DNA of 64,000 bases from Terrimonas sp. (GCF_003075435.1 NZ_QCZJ01000004.1:186001-250000), one strand, 5' to 3'; counted from the stretch's first letter, positions 43,773 to 54,186 are shown. Translations and numbers: made by a program. The notes: generated by a model from the letters alone, not told the origin.

Positions 43773-45410
43773 ATGCCACAAGATTGCTTTGTTATAGGAG
43801 TGGATTACGGTACTGATTCCGTACGCTCCGTTATTGTAAATGCTGCTAATGGTAATGAAATCAGCTCTTCTGTTTTTTATTATCCCCGCTGGAAGGATGG
43901 CTTGTATTGCGATCCTCTAACCAACCAGTTTCGTCAGCATCCGCTGGATTATGTGGAAGGGCTGGAACATACCATCAAATCCTGCATTAACCAGGCCGGC
44001 GCCACTGTAGCTGAAAATATAAAAGCTATTTCGGTTGATACCACAGGGTCAACACCGGTAGCGGTTGATAAAACAGGTACACCCCTGGCTATGCTTTCCG
44101 CGTTTCAAAATAATCCCAATGCAATGTTTGTATTGTGGAAAGATCATACAGCTACCGGAGAGGCTGCCCAAATTAACGCGCATGCTGAAAAATTTGCTAC
44201 CAATTACCTGCAGTTTGTAGGTGGTATATACTCCTCAGAATGGTTTTGGGCAAAACTGCTGCATGTTCTGCGGGCAGATAAAGAAGTAAGAGAAGCCTGC
44301 TACTCCTGGGTAGAACATTGCGACTGGATCCCGTTCCTGCTAACAGGAGGCACAGATGTACACAAGGTGAAAAGAGGCGTTTGCTCAGCAGGCCATAAAG
44401 CGCTTTGGGCTGCTGCATTTAACGGTTTGCCGCCCAATAATTTCTTTTCATCACTAGATCCGTTATTAGATGGATTTACTTCAAGACTTTTTACCGATAC
44501 GTATACTGCAGACCAGGCAGCCGGAACCATTTCAGCGGAATGGTCGCAACGACTTGGCCTGCCCAAAGGCGTAGTGATAGGTGTTGGCGCTTTTGATGCA
44601 CATATGGGTGCCGTTGGCGGACAGATTGAACCATACCATCTCAGCAGGGTGATGGGCACTTCTACCTGCGATATGCTGGTAGCGCCGGTTGATGAAGTGA
44701 AAGACATTCTTGTAAACGGCATTTGCGGCCAGGTTCCAGGTTCAATTATTCCCGGCATGATGGGGCTCGAAGCCGGGCAAAGCGCATTTGGCGATGTATT
44801 TGCCTGGTTTAAAAATATATTAAGCTGGCCGATACAAAAGTTTATTACAGATGAAACACAAAGAAATGCCGCTACTGAAAAGATCATCGCTGCGTTGAGT
44901 GAAGAAGCCGCTAAGCTTCCATTGAATGAAAAAGATGAACTGGCAATAGACTGGCTGAATGGGAGAAGAACACCCGATGCCAACCAGTTACTGAAAGGCG
45001 CAATAACACAATTAAATCTGGGTACAGATGCGCCACGTATATTTAAAGCATTGAATGAAGCCATTTGTTTTGGCGCAAGAGCAATCATTGAACGATTTAT
45101 TGACCAGGGTATTCCGGTAAAAGGTTTGATAGGACTGGGAGGTGTTGCACGCAAATCACCATTCACTATGCAAACCCTGGCAGATATTGCCAATATGCAG
45201 ATACGCATTCATAAATCTGAACAAACCTGTGCCATTGGCGCCGCTATGTTTGCGGCAACAGCCGCAGGTATATATAGTAAAGTGGAAGATGCTATGCAGG
45301 CAATGGGACAGGGATTTGATAAAGTGTATACACCTGATGCAACAAAAGTGGAGATATATAACAAACGCTACAAGGCGTATAAAAAGCTTGGAAAATTTTT
45401 GGAGCTATGA
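43773..45410 (+). CDS. araB: L-ribulokinase
   Basis: 545 residues. It phosphorylates L-ribulose to L-ribulose-5-phosphate. The FGGY kinase fold starts with FVIGVDYGTDSVRSVIVNA, and the family words WKDHTATGEAAQIN, SSEWFWAKLLHVLRADKEV, VEHCDWIPFLLTG and GLIGLGGVARKSPFTMQTLADI are those of AraB-type enzymes. The second step of the arabinose pathway is thus encoded first in this group. An 86-base gap with an inverted repeat follows before araD. Confidence 0.95.
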   Translation: MPQDCFVIGVDYGTDSVRSVIVNAANGNEISSSVFYYPRWKDGLYCDPLTNQFRQHPLDYVEGLEHTIKSCINQAGATVAENIKAISVDTTGSTPVAVDKTGTPLAMLSAFQNNPNAMFVLWKDHTATGEAAQINAHAEKFATNYLQFVGGIYSSEWFWAKLLHVLRADKEVREACYSWVEHCDWIPFLLTGGTDVHKVKRGVCSAGHKALWAAAFNGLPPNNFFSSLDPLLDGFTSRLFTDTYTADQAAGTISAEWSQRLGLPKGVVIGVGAFDAHMGAVGGQIEPYHLSRVMGTSTCDMLVAPVDEVKDILVNGICGQVPGSIIPGMMGLEAGQSAFGDVFAWFKNILSWPIQKFITDETQRNAATEKIIAALSEEAAKLPLNEKDELAIDWLNGRRTPDANQLLKGAITQLNLGTDAPRIFKALNEAICFGARAIIERFIDQGIPVKGLIGLGGVARKSPFTMQTLADIANMQIRIHKSEQTCAIGAAMFAATAAGIYSKVEDAMQAMGQGFDKVYTPDATKVEIYNKRYKAYKKLGKFLEL

Positions 45411-45421
45411 ATGGTCACATA

Positions 45422-45478
45422 TCAGCTATCAGCAAAGCATTGGCCGCTGATGGCTGATGGCTGAATGCTGATAGCTGA
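45422..45478. repeat. Perfect 13-bp inverted repeat between araB and araD
   Basis: TCAGCTATCAGCA (45422-45434) and TGCTGATAGCTGA (45466-45478) are exact complements, with tandem GCTGATG words in the loop. It lacks a T-run and lies inside the operon, so it could affect mRNA stability or be a mobile palindrome. Confidence 0.75.
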
Positions 45479-45496
45479 CCGCTAAAAACCAACATC

Positions 45497-46192
45497 ATGA
45501 ACTACAATCATATACGCGAAGCAGCTTACAAGGCAAACATGCAATTGCCGGAGCTGGGATTGGTGCTTTTTACTTTTGGTAATGTAAGCGCTGTTGACAG
45601 AACGCTTGGTGTGTTTGCTATTAAACCAAGTGGTGTTCCTTATAATGAGCTATCACCTGCCAAAATGGTGATTGTGGATTTTGATGGCAATACAGTGGAG
45701 GGCAATCTACGTCCTTCTTCAGATACATTAACACATGCTGTATTGTATAAACATTGGATAAATATCGGGGGTATTGTTCATACCCATTCCACATACGCTA
45801 CGGCATGGGCACAATCGCAAAGAGATATTCCTATTTTCGGCACAACACATGCTGATCATAATACCGTTGATATTCCCTGTGCACCACCCATGGACGATGA
45901 AATGATAAAAGGCAATTATGAATATGAAACGGGTTTCCAGATCATGAACTGTTTTAAAGAAAAGGAATTGAATTATGAAGAAGTGGAAATGATACTGGTT
46001 GGCAATCATGCGCCTTTTACCTGGGGCAAAACACCGGAAAAGGCAGTATACAACAGCGCGGTACTGGAAAGCATTGCACAGATGGCTTATCTCACCGGGC
46101 AAATCAATCCTAAAGCGCCGAGACTGAAAAATGCGCTCATTAAAAAACATTTTGAACGCAAACATGGCCCGGATAGTTATTACGGTCAATAG
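45497..46192 (+). CDS. araD: L-ribulose-5-phosphate 4-epimerase
   Basis: 231 residues, the usual length. It converts L-ribulose-5-phosphate to D-xylulose-5-phosphate, feeding the pentose phosphate pathway. The class II aldolase fold shows [41 protein letters not shown] and the zinc histidines in [16 protein letters not shown], with the third in [13 protein letters not shown]. The gene lies 86 bases after araB and 35 bases before araA in one transcription unit. Confidence 0.95.
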   Translation: MNYNHIREAAYKANMQLPELGLVLFTFGNVSAVDRTLGVFAIKPSGVPYNELSPAKMVIVDFDGNTVEGNLRPSSDTLTHAVLYKHWINIGGIVHTHSTYATAWAQSQRDIPIFGTTHADHNTVDIPCAPPMDDEMIKGNYEYETGFQIMNCFKEKELNYEEVEMILVGNHAPFTWGKTPEKAVYNSAVLESIAQMAYLTGQINPKAPRLKNALIKKHFERKHGPDSYYGQ

Positions 46193-46227
46193 TATTTTAT
46201 ATATTTTATCTAAGACTATATCACTAT

Positions 46228-47730
46228 ATGAAAGATTTCAGCACACACGAAGTTTGGTTTATTACAGGAAGTCAGCATTTGTATGGAGAAGAAACCTTAC
46301 AGCAGGTAGCCACACATGCGCAAACCATCGCCGCCTATTTAGATAAATCCCCTATAATACCGGTAAATATTGTTTGGAAGCCAACCGTAAAAACACCGGA
46401 AGAAATATACGCGGTTTGCCAGGAAGCCAATGCTGCTAAAAATTGTATAGGTATCATTGCGTGGATGCATACATTTTCGCCGGCTAAAATGTGGATCAAT
46501 GGTTTAAAGATCCTGCATAAACCTTTATTGCATTTACATACACAATTTAACCGCGATATTCCCTGGAGTGATATTGATATGGACTTTATGAACCTGAACC
46601 AGAGTGCACATGGCGACAGGGAATTTGGCTTTATGGTGAGCCGTATGCGTATCAACCGTAAAGTGGTTGTTGGTTATTGGCAGGATACTGAAGTGCTGGA
46701 TGATATAATTGTATGGGTTCGCGCTGCCGCCGGCTGGAACGACTGGCAGGGTGCAAAATTTGTACGCTTTGGTGATAATATGCGATACGTTGCTGTTACC
46801 GATGGCGATAAAGTAGAAGCAGAATATAAATTCGGTTACGCTGTAAATACACATGGCATTGGCGATCTTGTTCGTGTGATCGATGCCGTTAGTGATAAGG
46901 CTATTGATGACCTGGTAAGCGAATACCAGGATAGTTATACACTGGCAAAATCATTAACCAGGGGAAGTGAGCAGCACCAATCCTTACGTGAAGCAGCTAA
47001 AATTGAATTGGGGTTAAGATCATTTTTGAAAGATGGGAATTTCAAAGGGTTTTCAGATACGTTCGAGGACCTGCATGGCATGGTGCAATTGCCCGGACTG
47101 GCGGTACAACGTTTAATGGCAGATGGCTATGGCTTTGCCGGTGAAGGCGACTGGAAAACCGCGGCGCTGGTAAGAGCAATGAAAACAATGGCAACAGGCT
47201 TAAAAGGCGGTAACTCATTCATGGAAGATTATACTTATCATTTTGATCCTGCCAACTCCCTGGTATTAGGTTCTCACATGCTTGAAATTTGTCCATCCAT
47301 TGCTAACGGAAAACCAAGCTGTGAAATACATGCATTAGGTATTGGCGGAAAGGCAGATCCTGTAAGGCTGGTGTTTAACTCCGGCGCCGGTGCGGCTATT
47401 AATGCTTCTGTAGTTGATATGGGCAACCGTTTCCGTTTGCTGGTGAATGAAGTGGAAGCAGTAGCGCCCGTGAATGACTTGCCAAAGTTGCCAGTGGCCA
47501 GGGTTTTATGGAAACCGTATCCTGATATGAAAACGGGTTGCGCCGCATGGATATTAGCCGGCGGGGCGCATCATACGTGCTATAGCCAAAACTTAACTGC
47601 AGCGCACTTGCAGGATTTTGCTGAAATGGCCGGAATTGAATTTGTTCTTATCGGTAAAAACACTAATCTTTATCAATTCAAAAACGAATTGCGCTGGAGC
47701 GATGTATATTACCAACTCAATAAAGCTTAA
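46228..47730 (+). CDS. araA: L-arabinose isomerase
   Basis: 500 residues, exactly typical of AraA. It converts L-arabinose to L-ribulose, the first pathway step. Characteristic words: [20 protein letters not shown] at the start, [38 protein letters not shown] and GAHHTCYS. The Mn2+ ligands should be the conserved glutamates and histidines around residues 300-450 (for example FMEDYTYHF and the downstream SHMLEICP). The product pairs with araB and araD on each side. Confidence 0.96.
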   Translation: MKDFSTHEVWFITGSQHLYGEETLQQVATHAQTIAAYLDKSPIIPVNIVWKPTVKTPEEIYAVCQEANAAKNCIGIIAWMHTFSPAKMWINGLKILHKPLLHLHTQFNRDIPWSDIDMDFMNLNQSAHGDREFGFMVSRMRINRKVVVGYWQDTEVLDDIIVWVRAAAGWNDWQGAKFVRFGDNMRYVAVTDGDKVEAEYKFGYAVNTHGIGDLVRVIDAVSDKAIDDLVSEYQDSYTLAKSLTRGSEQHQSLREAAKIELGLRSFLKDGNFKGFSDTFEDLHGMVQLPGLAVQRLMADGYGFAGEGDWKTAALVRAMKTMATGLKGGNSFMEDYTYHFDPANSLVLGSHMLEICPSIANGKPSCEIHALGIGGKADPVRLVFNSGAGAAINASVVDMGNRFRLLVNEVEAVAPVNDLPKLPVARVLWKPYPDMKTGCAAWILAGGAHHTCYSQNLTAAHLQDFAEMAGIEFVLIGKNTNLYQFKNELRWSDVYYQLNKA

Positions 47731-47768
47731 TTCAATATATCAACATTTTTAAAACTGATTGACTTGTT

Positions 47769-49463
47769 ATGAAAAATGGACTGCTGCTTCCTGATTACCT
47801 CGTGTTCTTTATTTACTTCATAATTGTTGCTTCCTATGGATACTGGATTTACCAGCGAAAGAAAAAGGCACAGGTGGATACTCACGACTTTTTTCTTGCA
47901 GAAGGCTCTCTAACCTGGTGGGCAATCGGCGCTTCCCTTATCGCATCAAATATTTCCGCCGAACAGTTTATAGGTATGAGTGGCGACGGTTTTTTTGCAG
48001 GCGTGGCTATTGCCGCTTATGAATGGATAGCAGCCCTTGCACTTATTATCATTGCTGTTTGGTTTATGCCGGTATATCTTAAAAACAAGATATACACAAT
48101 GCCGCAGTTTTTAAAAACTAGGTATAATGAAAGTGTCTCTCTGATCATGGCGATATTCTGGTTGTTCCTGTATGTGTTTGTTAATCTTACTTCTATATTA
48201 TATCTCGGCGCCTTAGCCATTAACGGGTTGCTTGGTGGCGGGTACCTCCATTTGATCATGGTATTATTATCCATCTTCGCCATCATTATTACGTTGGGAG
48301 GAATGAAGGTGATAGGATATACGGATGTAATACAGGTATCTGTGTTGATTATTGGTGGTTTGGCTACCACCCTGCTTGCATTAAATATTGTGAGCGATAA
48401 AGTTGGAACAGGCGCCGGCATATTCGATGGCTTTAATACATTATTGAAAGATGCGCCAGAGCATTTTCATATGATATTTGATAAGCCAACACCTGAATCA
48501 TCCCAGATTGAAATTGATAAATATCTTATTCTTCCCGGTATTGCCATGTATTTTGCAGGTCAGTGGATTGTGAACCTTAATTATTGGGGATGTAACCAAT
48601 ACATTACACAGCGTGCATTGGGCGCTGATTTAAAAACCGCACGTACAGGTATTTTATTCGCAGGTATGCTTAAGCTGATGATGCCGATTATTGTAATGTT
48701 ACCTGGGATAGCGGCGTATGTATTGCATAAGAATGGTCATCTTCCCCAGTTGACAGGCGGGAAAGATGGCGCTTATTCAGCCATGTTAAGCTTTTTGCCA
48801 ACGGGTTTAAAAGGGCTTTCTGTTGCGGCGCTTACTGCTGCTATAGTAGCTTCGCTGGCAGGTAAAGCAAACAGTATATCTACCATTTTCACGCTCGATA
48901 TCTATAAAAAATATATTAAGAAAGAAGCTGACGAAAAGAAACTGGTTTGGATAGGACGGGTAACCATCATAGCATCTATGGTAATTGCTATTTTATTTAC
49001 CTGGAATGATTTACTGGGTATTGGCGGCGAAGGCGGATTTACATTTATCCAGAAATATACCGGTTTTATCAGCCCTGGTGTATTCGCAATGTTCATACTC
49101 GGTATGTTCTGGAAAAGAACAACCGGTGCTGCTGCTATTGCCGGTTTAATTACAGGATTGGTAATGGCAATTATTTTCAATAACTATGCACCACAGTGGT
49201 TTGGCAATGAAACATTATTGTATACCGCCTTCCCAACAATGGAAAACGGCGTGCAGGTATGGCGTATCCCATTCCTTATCTGTATGGGTTGGGCATTTGT
49301 GTTTACCGTAATTGTGATGGTGGTATTCAGTCTTGCAGGTACTAAAATAAATCCAAAAGCATTTGCATTGGATAAGCAAATGTTCAAGCTCCAACCTTCC
49401 ATACTTACCATGATCGTAATTATGCTGTTGATCCTGGTTGCGCTGTATGCGAAGTTCTGGTAG
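47769..49463 (+). CDS. Sodium/solute symporter, probable arabinose transporter
   Basis: 564 residues with about 13-14 membrane helices, matching the SSS family. The Na+ site region is seen in WWAIGASLIASNISAEQFIGMSGDGF (first core helix), and the later GLSVAALTAAIVASLAGKANSISTIFTLDIYKKYIKKEA is the conserved family signature. The closest texture is that of the SglT/galactose type. Position as the last gene of the araBDA unit, 38 bases after araA, points to L-arabinose uptake; the substrate is inferred from context only. No clear terminator follows; instead repeats start about 10 bases later. Confidence 0.88.
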   Translation: MKNGLLLPDYLVFFIYFIIVASYGYWIYQRKKKAQVDTHDFFLAEGSLTWWAIGASLIASNISAEQFIGMSGDGFFAGVAIAAYEWIAALALIIIAVWFMPVYLKNKIYTMPQFLKTRYNESVSLIMAIFWLFLYVFVNLTSILYLGALAINGLLGGGYLHLIMVLLSIFAIIITLGGMKVIGYTDVIQVSVLIIGGLATTLLALNIVSDKVGTGAGIFDGFNTLLKDAPEHFHMIFDKPTPESSQIEIDKYLILPGIAMYFAGQWIVNLNYWGCNQYITQRALGADLKTARTGILFAGMLKLMMPIIVMLPGIAAYVLHKNGHLPQLTGGKDGAYSAMLSFLPTGLKGLSVAALTAAIVASLAGKANSISTIFTLDIYKKYIKKEADEKKLVWIGRVTIIASMVIAILFTWNDLLGIGGEGGFTFIQKYTGFISPGVFAMFILGMFWKRTTGAAAIAGLITGLVMAIIFNNYAPQWFGNETLLYTAFPTMENGVQVWRIPFLICMGWAFVFTVIVMVVFSLAGTKINPKAFALDKQMFKLQPSILTMIVIMLLILVALYAKFW

Positions 49464-49929
49464 AGGTACCACAAAACACACAAAGAAGGCACAAAAGGCA
49501 CAAAAACACCAGGGATTTAGCTTTTAGAAAACCTAAAACAAATTGCAGCAGTTACAAGAGATTGCTTCGCCCGCCGCAATATGCCTTCAACTCAAATCTT
49601 CATGCGGGCGGGCTCGCAAAGACGCGGGAGTGTTTGAGTTTTGCAGTCAGCGTTAAAGCAAGGTTTGTAATTGCTCAACATCCCGGACAATACTATCAGT
49701 ACTGAATCAAAGTGTAAAGCTATTCAGTCTTTCAGTCGTCCTTGCGAGCCCGCCTCAACCACTTATAAATATCAGGTTGATATGCGGGCGAATCTCAGTT
49801 CTTTTGTCTGGCTCCTTTTATTACTTAAGTATATATATTTATCTTTTAAGGTTAAAGTATCTTTTTAAAACGAAATCCCTGACAAAAACACTTTGTGTCC
49901 CTTTGTGCAATTCCACAAAACCACAATAA
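49464..49929. repeat. Repeat-filled gap with dispersed repeat copy F
   Basis: No gene. The left arm of the dispersed repeat lies at 49560-49624 (GATTGCTTCGCCCGCC ... GCGGGCTCGCAAAGACG), linker words at 49693-49730 (TATCAGTACTGAATCAAAGTG) and part of the right arm at 49737-49755 (CGTCCTTGCGAGCCCGCC). The gap is bordered by complementary words: CACAAAGAAGGCACAAAAGG near 49480 and CTTTGTGTCCCTTTGTGC near 49891. The plus-strand open frame at 49671 is repeat sequence only. Confidence 0.7.
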
Positions 49930-50472
49930 TCACTTCAACTTAAATTCCTTTGTCAGCTCCCACAATACTATGCCTGCGGCAACAGATATATTCAGGGAAT
50001 GTTTCATACCCATCTGAGGAATTTCAATGCAACCATCACAAAGTTTCAGCACTTCGGCGTCAACGCCACTAACTTCATTGCCAAATATAACAGCAGCTTT
50101 TTCCTTCTCCGGCAAGTGAAGGGTTGAAATTTTGTCGAGTAATATACTGCCTTCAACCTGTTCAACAGCCCATATACGATAACCGGTAGCTTTTAGTTCC
50201 TGTACCGCTTCTGTTGTTGTATTGTAATATTTCCAATGCACGGTTTCTGTGGCGCCCAAAGCTGTTTTCTGTATATCCCTGTGGGGTGGCTTAGGCGTGT
50301 AGCCGCATAAATAAACACCTTCAATAAGAAATGCATCTGCCGTTCGGAATACGCTGCCCACATTGTGCATGCTGCGCACATTATCTAACACAGCAATTAC
50401 AGGCGTTTTATCAGAAGCCTTAAATGCTTCCACCGATTTTCGGTTAAGTTCGTCCATGGTTAATTTGCGCAT
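49930..50472 (-). CDS. TrmH/SpoU-type RNA methyltransferase
   Basis: 180 residues. The SPOUT fold motifs are clear: LDNVRSMHNVGSVFRTADAF (motif 1, with the catalytic Arg), AVIFGNEVSGVDAEVL (motif 2) and IEIPQMGMKHSLNISVAAGIVLWEL (motif 3, knotted SAM site). It would 2'-O-methylate a ribose in tRNA or rRNA. The short length lacks the extra N-terminal substrate domain of RlmB, so a tRNA target is plausible but unproven. Confidence 0.88.
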   Translation of the reverse strand: MRKLTMDELNRKSVEAFKASDKTPVIAVLDNVRSMHNVGSVFRTADAFLIEGVYLCGYTPKPPHRDIQKTALGATETVHWKYYNTTTEAVQELKATGYRIWAVEQVEGSILLDKISTLHLPEKEKAAVIFGNEVSGVDAEVLKLCDGCIEIPQMGMKHSLNISVAAGIVLWELTKEFKLK

Positions 50473-50663
50473 AGCGCAAAGAAAGTAAAAGTTTTAATGC
50501 GGAAAACTGTGGTATACTCAGCCTGCTGCACGAATGCTGCTCAATGATATACAGTACAAGCGAGCGTGGCAAGGAACGATGCTACCTGCACTGTGGCCGG
50601 CTACATAAAATATATACTTTAATTTTGGGGAAACTTAGGGGAAATAGTTGCGGTACAGTTCAT

Positions 50664-50671
50664 TAAATTTG
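50664..50671 (+). promoter_or_regulatory. -7 promoter element for mutS
   Basis: TAAATTTG fits TAnnTTTG, 10 bases before the start codon at 50682. Confidence 0.55.
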
Positions 50672-50681
50672 CCACCCCAGT

Positions 50682-53285
50682 ATGGCAAAAGCAAGTTCAG
50701 ATACTCCGTTAATGCAGCAGCACCGCGCAATAAAGCAGCGCTACCCGGATGCGATTTTATTGTTCAGGGTTGGCGATTTTTACGAAACCTTTGGTGAAGA
50801 CGCGATCGTAACATCGCAGGTGCTTGGTATTACGCTCACCAAAAGAAATAATGGTGCGGCATCATCATCCGAACTGGCAGGCTTTCCGCATCACGCATTA
50901 GATACTTATTTGCATAAACTTGTAAAAGCAGGTTATCGCGTAGCTATATGCGATCAGCTTGAAGACCCGAAAGCAGCCAAAGGAATTGTGAAACGCGGTG
51001 TAACGGAAATGGTTACACCGGGTGTTGCTACCAATGATAAACTGCTTGAGCACAACAGCAATAATTTTTTGGCAGGTGTTTATTTTGGAGAACATATAGT
51101 AGGTACTGCCTTCCTTGATATATCAACCGGCGAATTTTTTGTGGCGGAAGGAAATGCGGAATACGCGGATAAATTGTTGCAGAGCCTCAAGCCGGCGGAA
51201 GTTGTTTTTCAACGCAGTTTTCAAAAGCATTTTAAAGAAACCTTCGGCACAAAATTTTATACCTATACTTTAGAGAGCTGGCTGTTTGAAGAAAAATATG
51301 CCACAGAAAGTTTGCTGAAACATTTTGGCACACATTCGCTTAAAGGATATGGTGTAGAAAATATGCATGCCGGTATTATTGCGGCCGGCGCGGTATTGCA
51401 TTACCTGAAAGATACAGAGCATCCTAATCTTCAGCATATCACTTCCATTCAGCGCATTGATAAGGATGAACATTTATGGATGGACCGGTTTACCATCCGC
51501 AACCTGGAATTGCTGGGCACCGGCGTGGATAGCGGGCATACATTACAGAAAGTAATGGATAATACGGTTTCTCCTATGGGTGCCCGTTTACTGAGGCGAT
51601 GGCTGGTATTGCCGCTAAAGGATATGGCAGGCATTAATGAGCGGCTGAATCTTGTGGAGTATTTTATTAAAGAAGTTGATCTACGTACAAAGATCATTCA
51701 GCATATTAAACAATGCGGCGATATTGAACGGCTGGTAAGTAAAATACCCTTAAAAAAAATAAACCCACGCGAAATAAAGCATATAGCCCGCGGATTACAG
51801 CATATACAGGAAGTAAAAAACAGTTGTATAAACAGCAGCAATGCTTACCTTAAGCGGTTGGCCGACAGCCTGAATCCCTGTACATATATAGCTGAAAAAA
51901 TAAACAAGGAGATCACGGAAAACCCGCCGGTACAGGCAAATAAAGGTGGCATGATCAACACAGAGGTGCATGCTGAACTGGATGAGCTAAGAAGCATTGC
52001 TACTAACGGCAAAGATTACTTGCTGGATCTGCAACAGAAAGAAATGCAGGCAACAGGCATATCTTCTTTAAAAGTGAGCTATAACAATGTGTTTGGTTAT
52101 TACCTTGAAGTGACTAACTCACACAAAAGCAAAGTGCCTGAAAGCTGGATACGAAAACAAACGCTGGCAAATGCGGAAAGATATATTACGCCGGAGCTAA
52201 AACATTACGAGGAAAAAATAACCGGGGCCGAAGAAAAAATATTCCAGATTGAATTGGAATTATATGATAAGCTGCTGGTTGAATTGCAGGATTATATTGC
52301 ACCGATGCAATTGAATGGAAACATACTGGCAATACTGGATTGCCTGCTGTGCTTTGCAGGTAACGCGCTGCAGTATAATTATAAAAAACCGGAGATGCAC
52401 GATGGAGCGGCATTAACGCTGAAAGACAGCCGGCACCCGGTTATTGAACGTTACCTGCCCTCTGACGAACAATATATTACCAACGATATTATACTCGACC
52501 CGGACAGCCAGCAGATCATTATACTTACCGGGCCCAACATGAGTGGTAAAAGCGCATTGCTCAGGCAAACCGCGCTGATCACACTAATGGCGCACACCGG
52601 AAGTTTTGTGCCGGCATCTGCTGCAAGCATACCTGTTACAGATAAAATATTTACCAGGGTTGGAGCATCCGACAATTTAAGCGGCGGCGAATCAACTTTT
52701 ATGGTAGAGATGAATGAAACAGCCAGCATTATCAATAATATTTCGGCGGCCAGCCTGATATTGCTCGATGAAATAGGCAGGGGAACATCTACGTACGATG
52801 GTATTTCGATAGCATGGAGCATAGCGGAGTTTCTGCATAATTCACCGCACAAACCCAAAACATTATTTGCTACGCATTACCACGAGCTGAATGAACTGGA
52901 AAATAAGCTTCCCCGTATTAAGAACTATCACATCACCAATAAAGAAGCAGGCAATAAAATTATTTTTCTCCGCAAATTAGCACCGGGGGGAAGCACGCAC
53001 AGCTTTGGTATACATGTGGCTAAAATGGCCGGTATGCCTCCTGCGTTGATTGACCGCGCCAATGCGGTGCTAAAGCAACTGGAAGAAAAGCATGGAGATG
53101 GCGGACCCGATATATCTTCTGCCGTAAAGCAACTGGCAATACCGCAAATGCAACTTTCTATTTTTGATGCACACAGCGAAACTTTTGATGAAATAAGAAA
53201 GCTGCTGGAAACTACTGATATTAACCGGCTTACCCCCGTGGAAGCATTATTGAAGTTGAATGAGATTAAGGGAATGCTGAAGTAA
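50682..53285 (+). CDS. mutS: DNA mismatch repair protein MutS
   Basis: 867 residues, the full MutS1 length. It binds base mismatches and starts repair with MutL. The N-terminal mismatch-binding motif is GDFYETFGEDA (residues 31-41, with Phe33 and Glu35). Connector, core and clamp domains follow, then the ATPase: Walker A TGPNMSGKSALLRQ, Walker B ASLILLDEIGRGTSTYDGISIAWSIAEF and signature-type SGGESTFMVEM, then TLFATHYHELNEL. The C-terminal IDRANAVLKQLEEKH is the helix-turn-helix dimer region. No anomalies are visible. Confidence 0.97.
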   Translation: MAKASSDTPLMQQHRAIKQRYPDAILLFRVGDFYETFGEDAIVTSQVLGITLTKRNNGAASSSELAGFPHHALDTYLHKLVKAGYRVAICDQLEDPKAAKGIVKRGVTEMVTPGVATNDKLLEHNSNNFLAGVYFGEHIVGTAFLDISTGEFFVAEGNAEYADKLLQSLKPAEVVFQRSFQKHFKETFGTKFYTYTLESWLFEEKYATESLLKHFGTHSLKGYGVENMHAGIIAAGAVLHYLKDTEHPNLQHITSIQRIDKDEHLWMDRFTIRNLELLGTGVDSGHTLQKVMDNTVSPMGARLLRRWLVLPLKDMAGINERLNLVEYFIKEVDLRTKIIQHIKQCGDIERLVSKIPLKKINPREIKHIARGLQHIQEVKNSCINSSNAYLKRLADSLNPCTYIAEKINKEITENPPVQANKGGMINTEVHAELDELRSIATNGKDYLLDLQQKEMQATGISSLKVSYNNVFGYYLEVTNSHKSKVPESWIRKQTLANAERYITPELKHYEEKITGAEEKIFQIELELYDKLLVELQDYIAPMQLNGNILAILDCLLCFAGNALQYNYKKPEMHDGAALTLKDSRHPVIERYLPSDEQYITNDIILDPDSQQIIILTGPNMSGKSALLRQTALITLMAHTGSFVPASAASIPVTDKIFTRVGASDNLSGGESTFMVEMNETASIINNISAASLILLDEIGRGTSTYDGISIAWSIAEFLHNSPHKPKTLFATHYHELNELENKLPRIKNYHITNKEAGNKIIFLRKLAPGGSTHSFGIHVAKMAGMPPALIDRANAVLKQLEEKHGDGGPDISSAVKQLAIPQMQLSIFDAHSETFDEIRKLLETTDINRLTPVEALLKLNEIKGMLK

Positions 53286-53379
53286 TGTGAGAATGTGGAA
53301 ATGTGAGAATGAGTGAACCGGGAAAGTTGTTTGGAGATCAGGGGGAACGTATCAGTAAATCAGTTAATCATAGGTAGTT

Positions 53380-54081
53380 ATGGGATTAGATAGTGTTGAA
53401 ATATTAATGAAAGTAGAAAACACTTTCGGTATTAAAATCCCTGACCATGAGGCTGAAAAAATTATAACTATAGGTGATTTTCATAATGCTGTATGGAAGC
53501 ATCTTTCGGGAAAAGATAGTGAAGGGTGTAGATCCCAAACGTTATTTTATCGCCTGAGAAAAGGATTTCAGGATTATTTTAATGTACCTTATTCAGAAAT
53601 TTTATTAAATACCTCACCCGAAAATATTTTTCCTGAAGAAAAGCGCCGGGAGCACTATTATGATTTTGCGATAAGTACTGGCTTAGCTTTACCTCAACTT
53701 GTTTTAACTAGACCATGGGCTAATTTTCTGAATACAACAGGATTTTTATTTATTGCCGGCGGAGCGGTTACCTCTAATATGCTTATATTTTTTTACAATC
53801 AATCAAAATGGTTACTACTTATTCCTGTTGCTGGTATATGTACAACTATTCTGCTTTCTTATTCATTAAATTCAAAGCGTACCCGAATACCTTTAAAAAC
53901 ACTGCGTGCTTTTACTGAACAAACGCTTATGCTGAATTTCGCTGCCATGCATTCCGATGAAGGTGCCAACAGAAAGGAAATGGAATTTGTTATAAACCAT
54001 ATTATTTCAGATATGGCTGGTGTAGATATTGAAGAAATTACACCAGGCAAGAAAATAGCTGATGATTTGGGCATTGATTGA
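53380..54081 (+). CDS. Membrane protein with a permuted acyl carrier protein-like fold
   Basis: 233 residues. The start is fixed by an in-frame TAG three codons upstream. Residues 1-44 (MGLDSVEILMKVENTFGIKIPD, then EAEKIITIGDF) align with the second half of acyl carrier protein, from the phosphopantetheine serine onward; the serine position falls on Gly2. Residues 203-233 (INHIISDMAGVDIEEITPG ... DDLGID) align with the first half of ACP and stop just before that serine. Between them are a charged region (45-110) and two membrane spans (about 118-138 and 144-162). So the two ACP halves occur in swapped order, with no attachment serine. Function unknown. It lies 95 bases after mutS. Confidence 0.7.
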   Translation: MGLDSVEILMKVENTFGIKIPDHEAEKIITIGDFHNAVWKHLSGKDSEGCRSQTLFYRLRKGFQDYFNVPYSEILLNTSPENIFPEEKRREHYYDFAISTGLALPQLVLTRPWANFLNTTGFLFIAGGAVTSNMLIFFYNQSKWLLLIPVAGICTTILLSYSLNSKRTRIPLKTLRAFTEQTLMLNFAAMHSDEGANRKEMEFVINHIISDMAGVDIEEITPGKKIADDLGID

Positions 54082-54186
54082 ACTGTCAGTAGTTAACGGC
54101 AATAAGTACATTACGTTGATTACCCGACCTGCTTTTGCTTTCTCCCGTCCATCCATATTTTCCCGATTCCACAATCCCATTTCGCT

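Noticed and set aside
44300-45208. A 302-codon minus-strand open frame inside araB
   Set aside because: araB is unmistakable on the plus strand; the antisense frame has no domain.
49671-49868. Open frame in the gap after the symporter
   Set aside because: It lies in repeat copy F and has no coding features.
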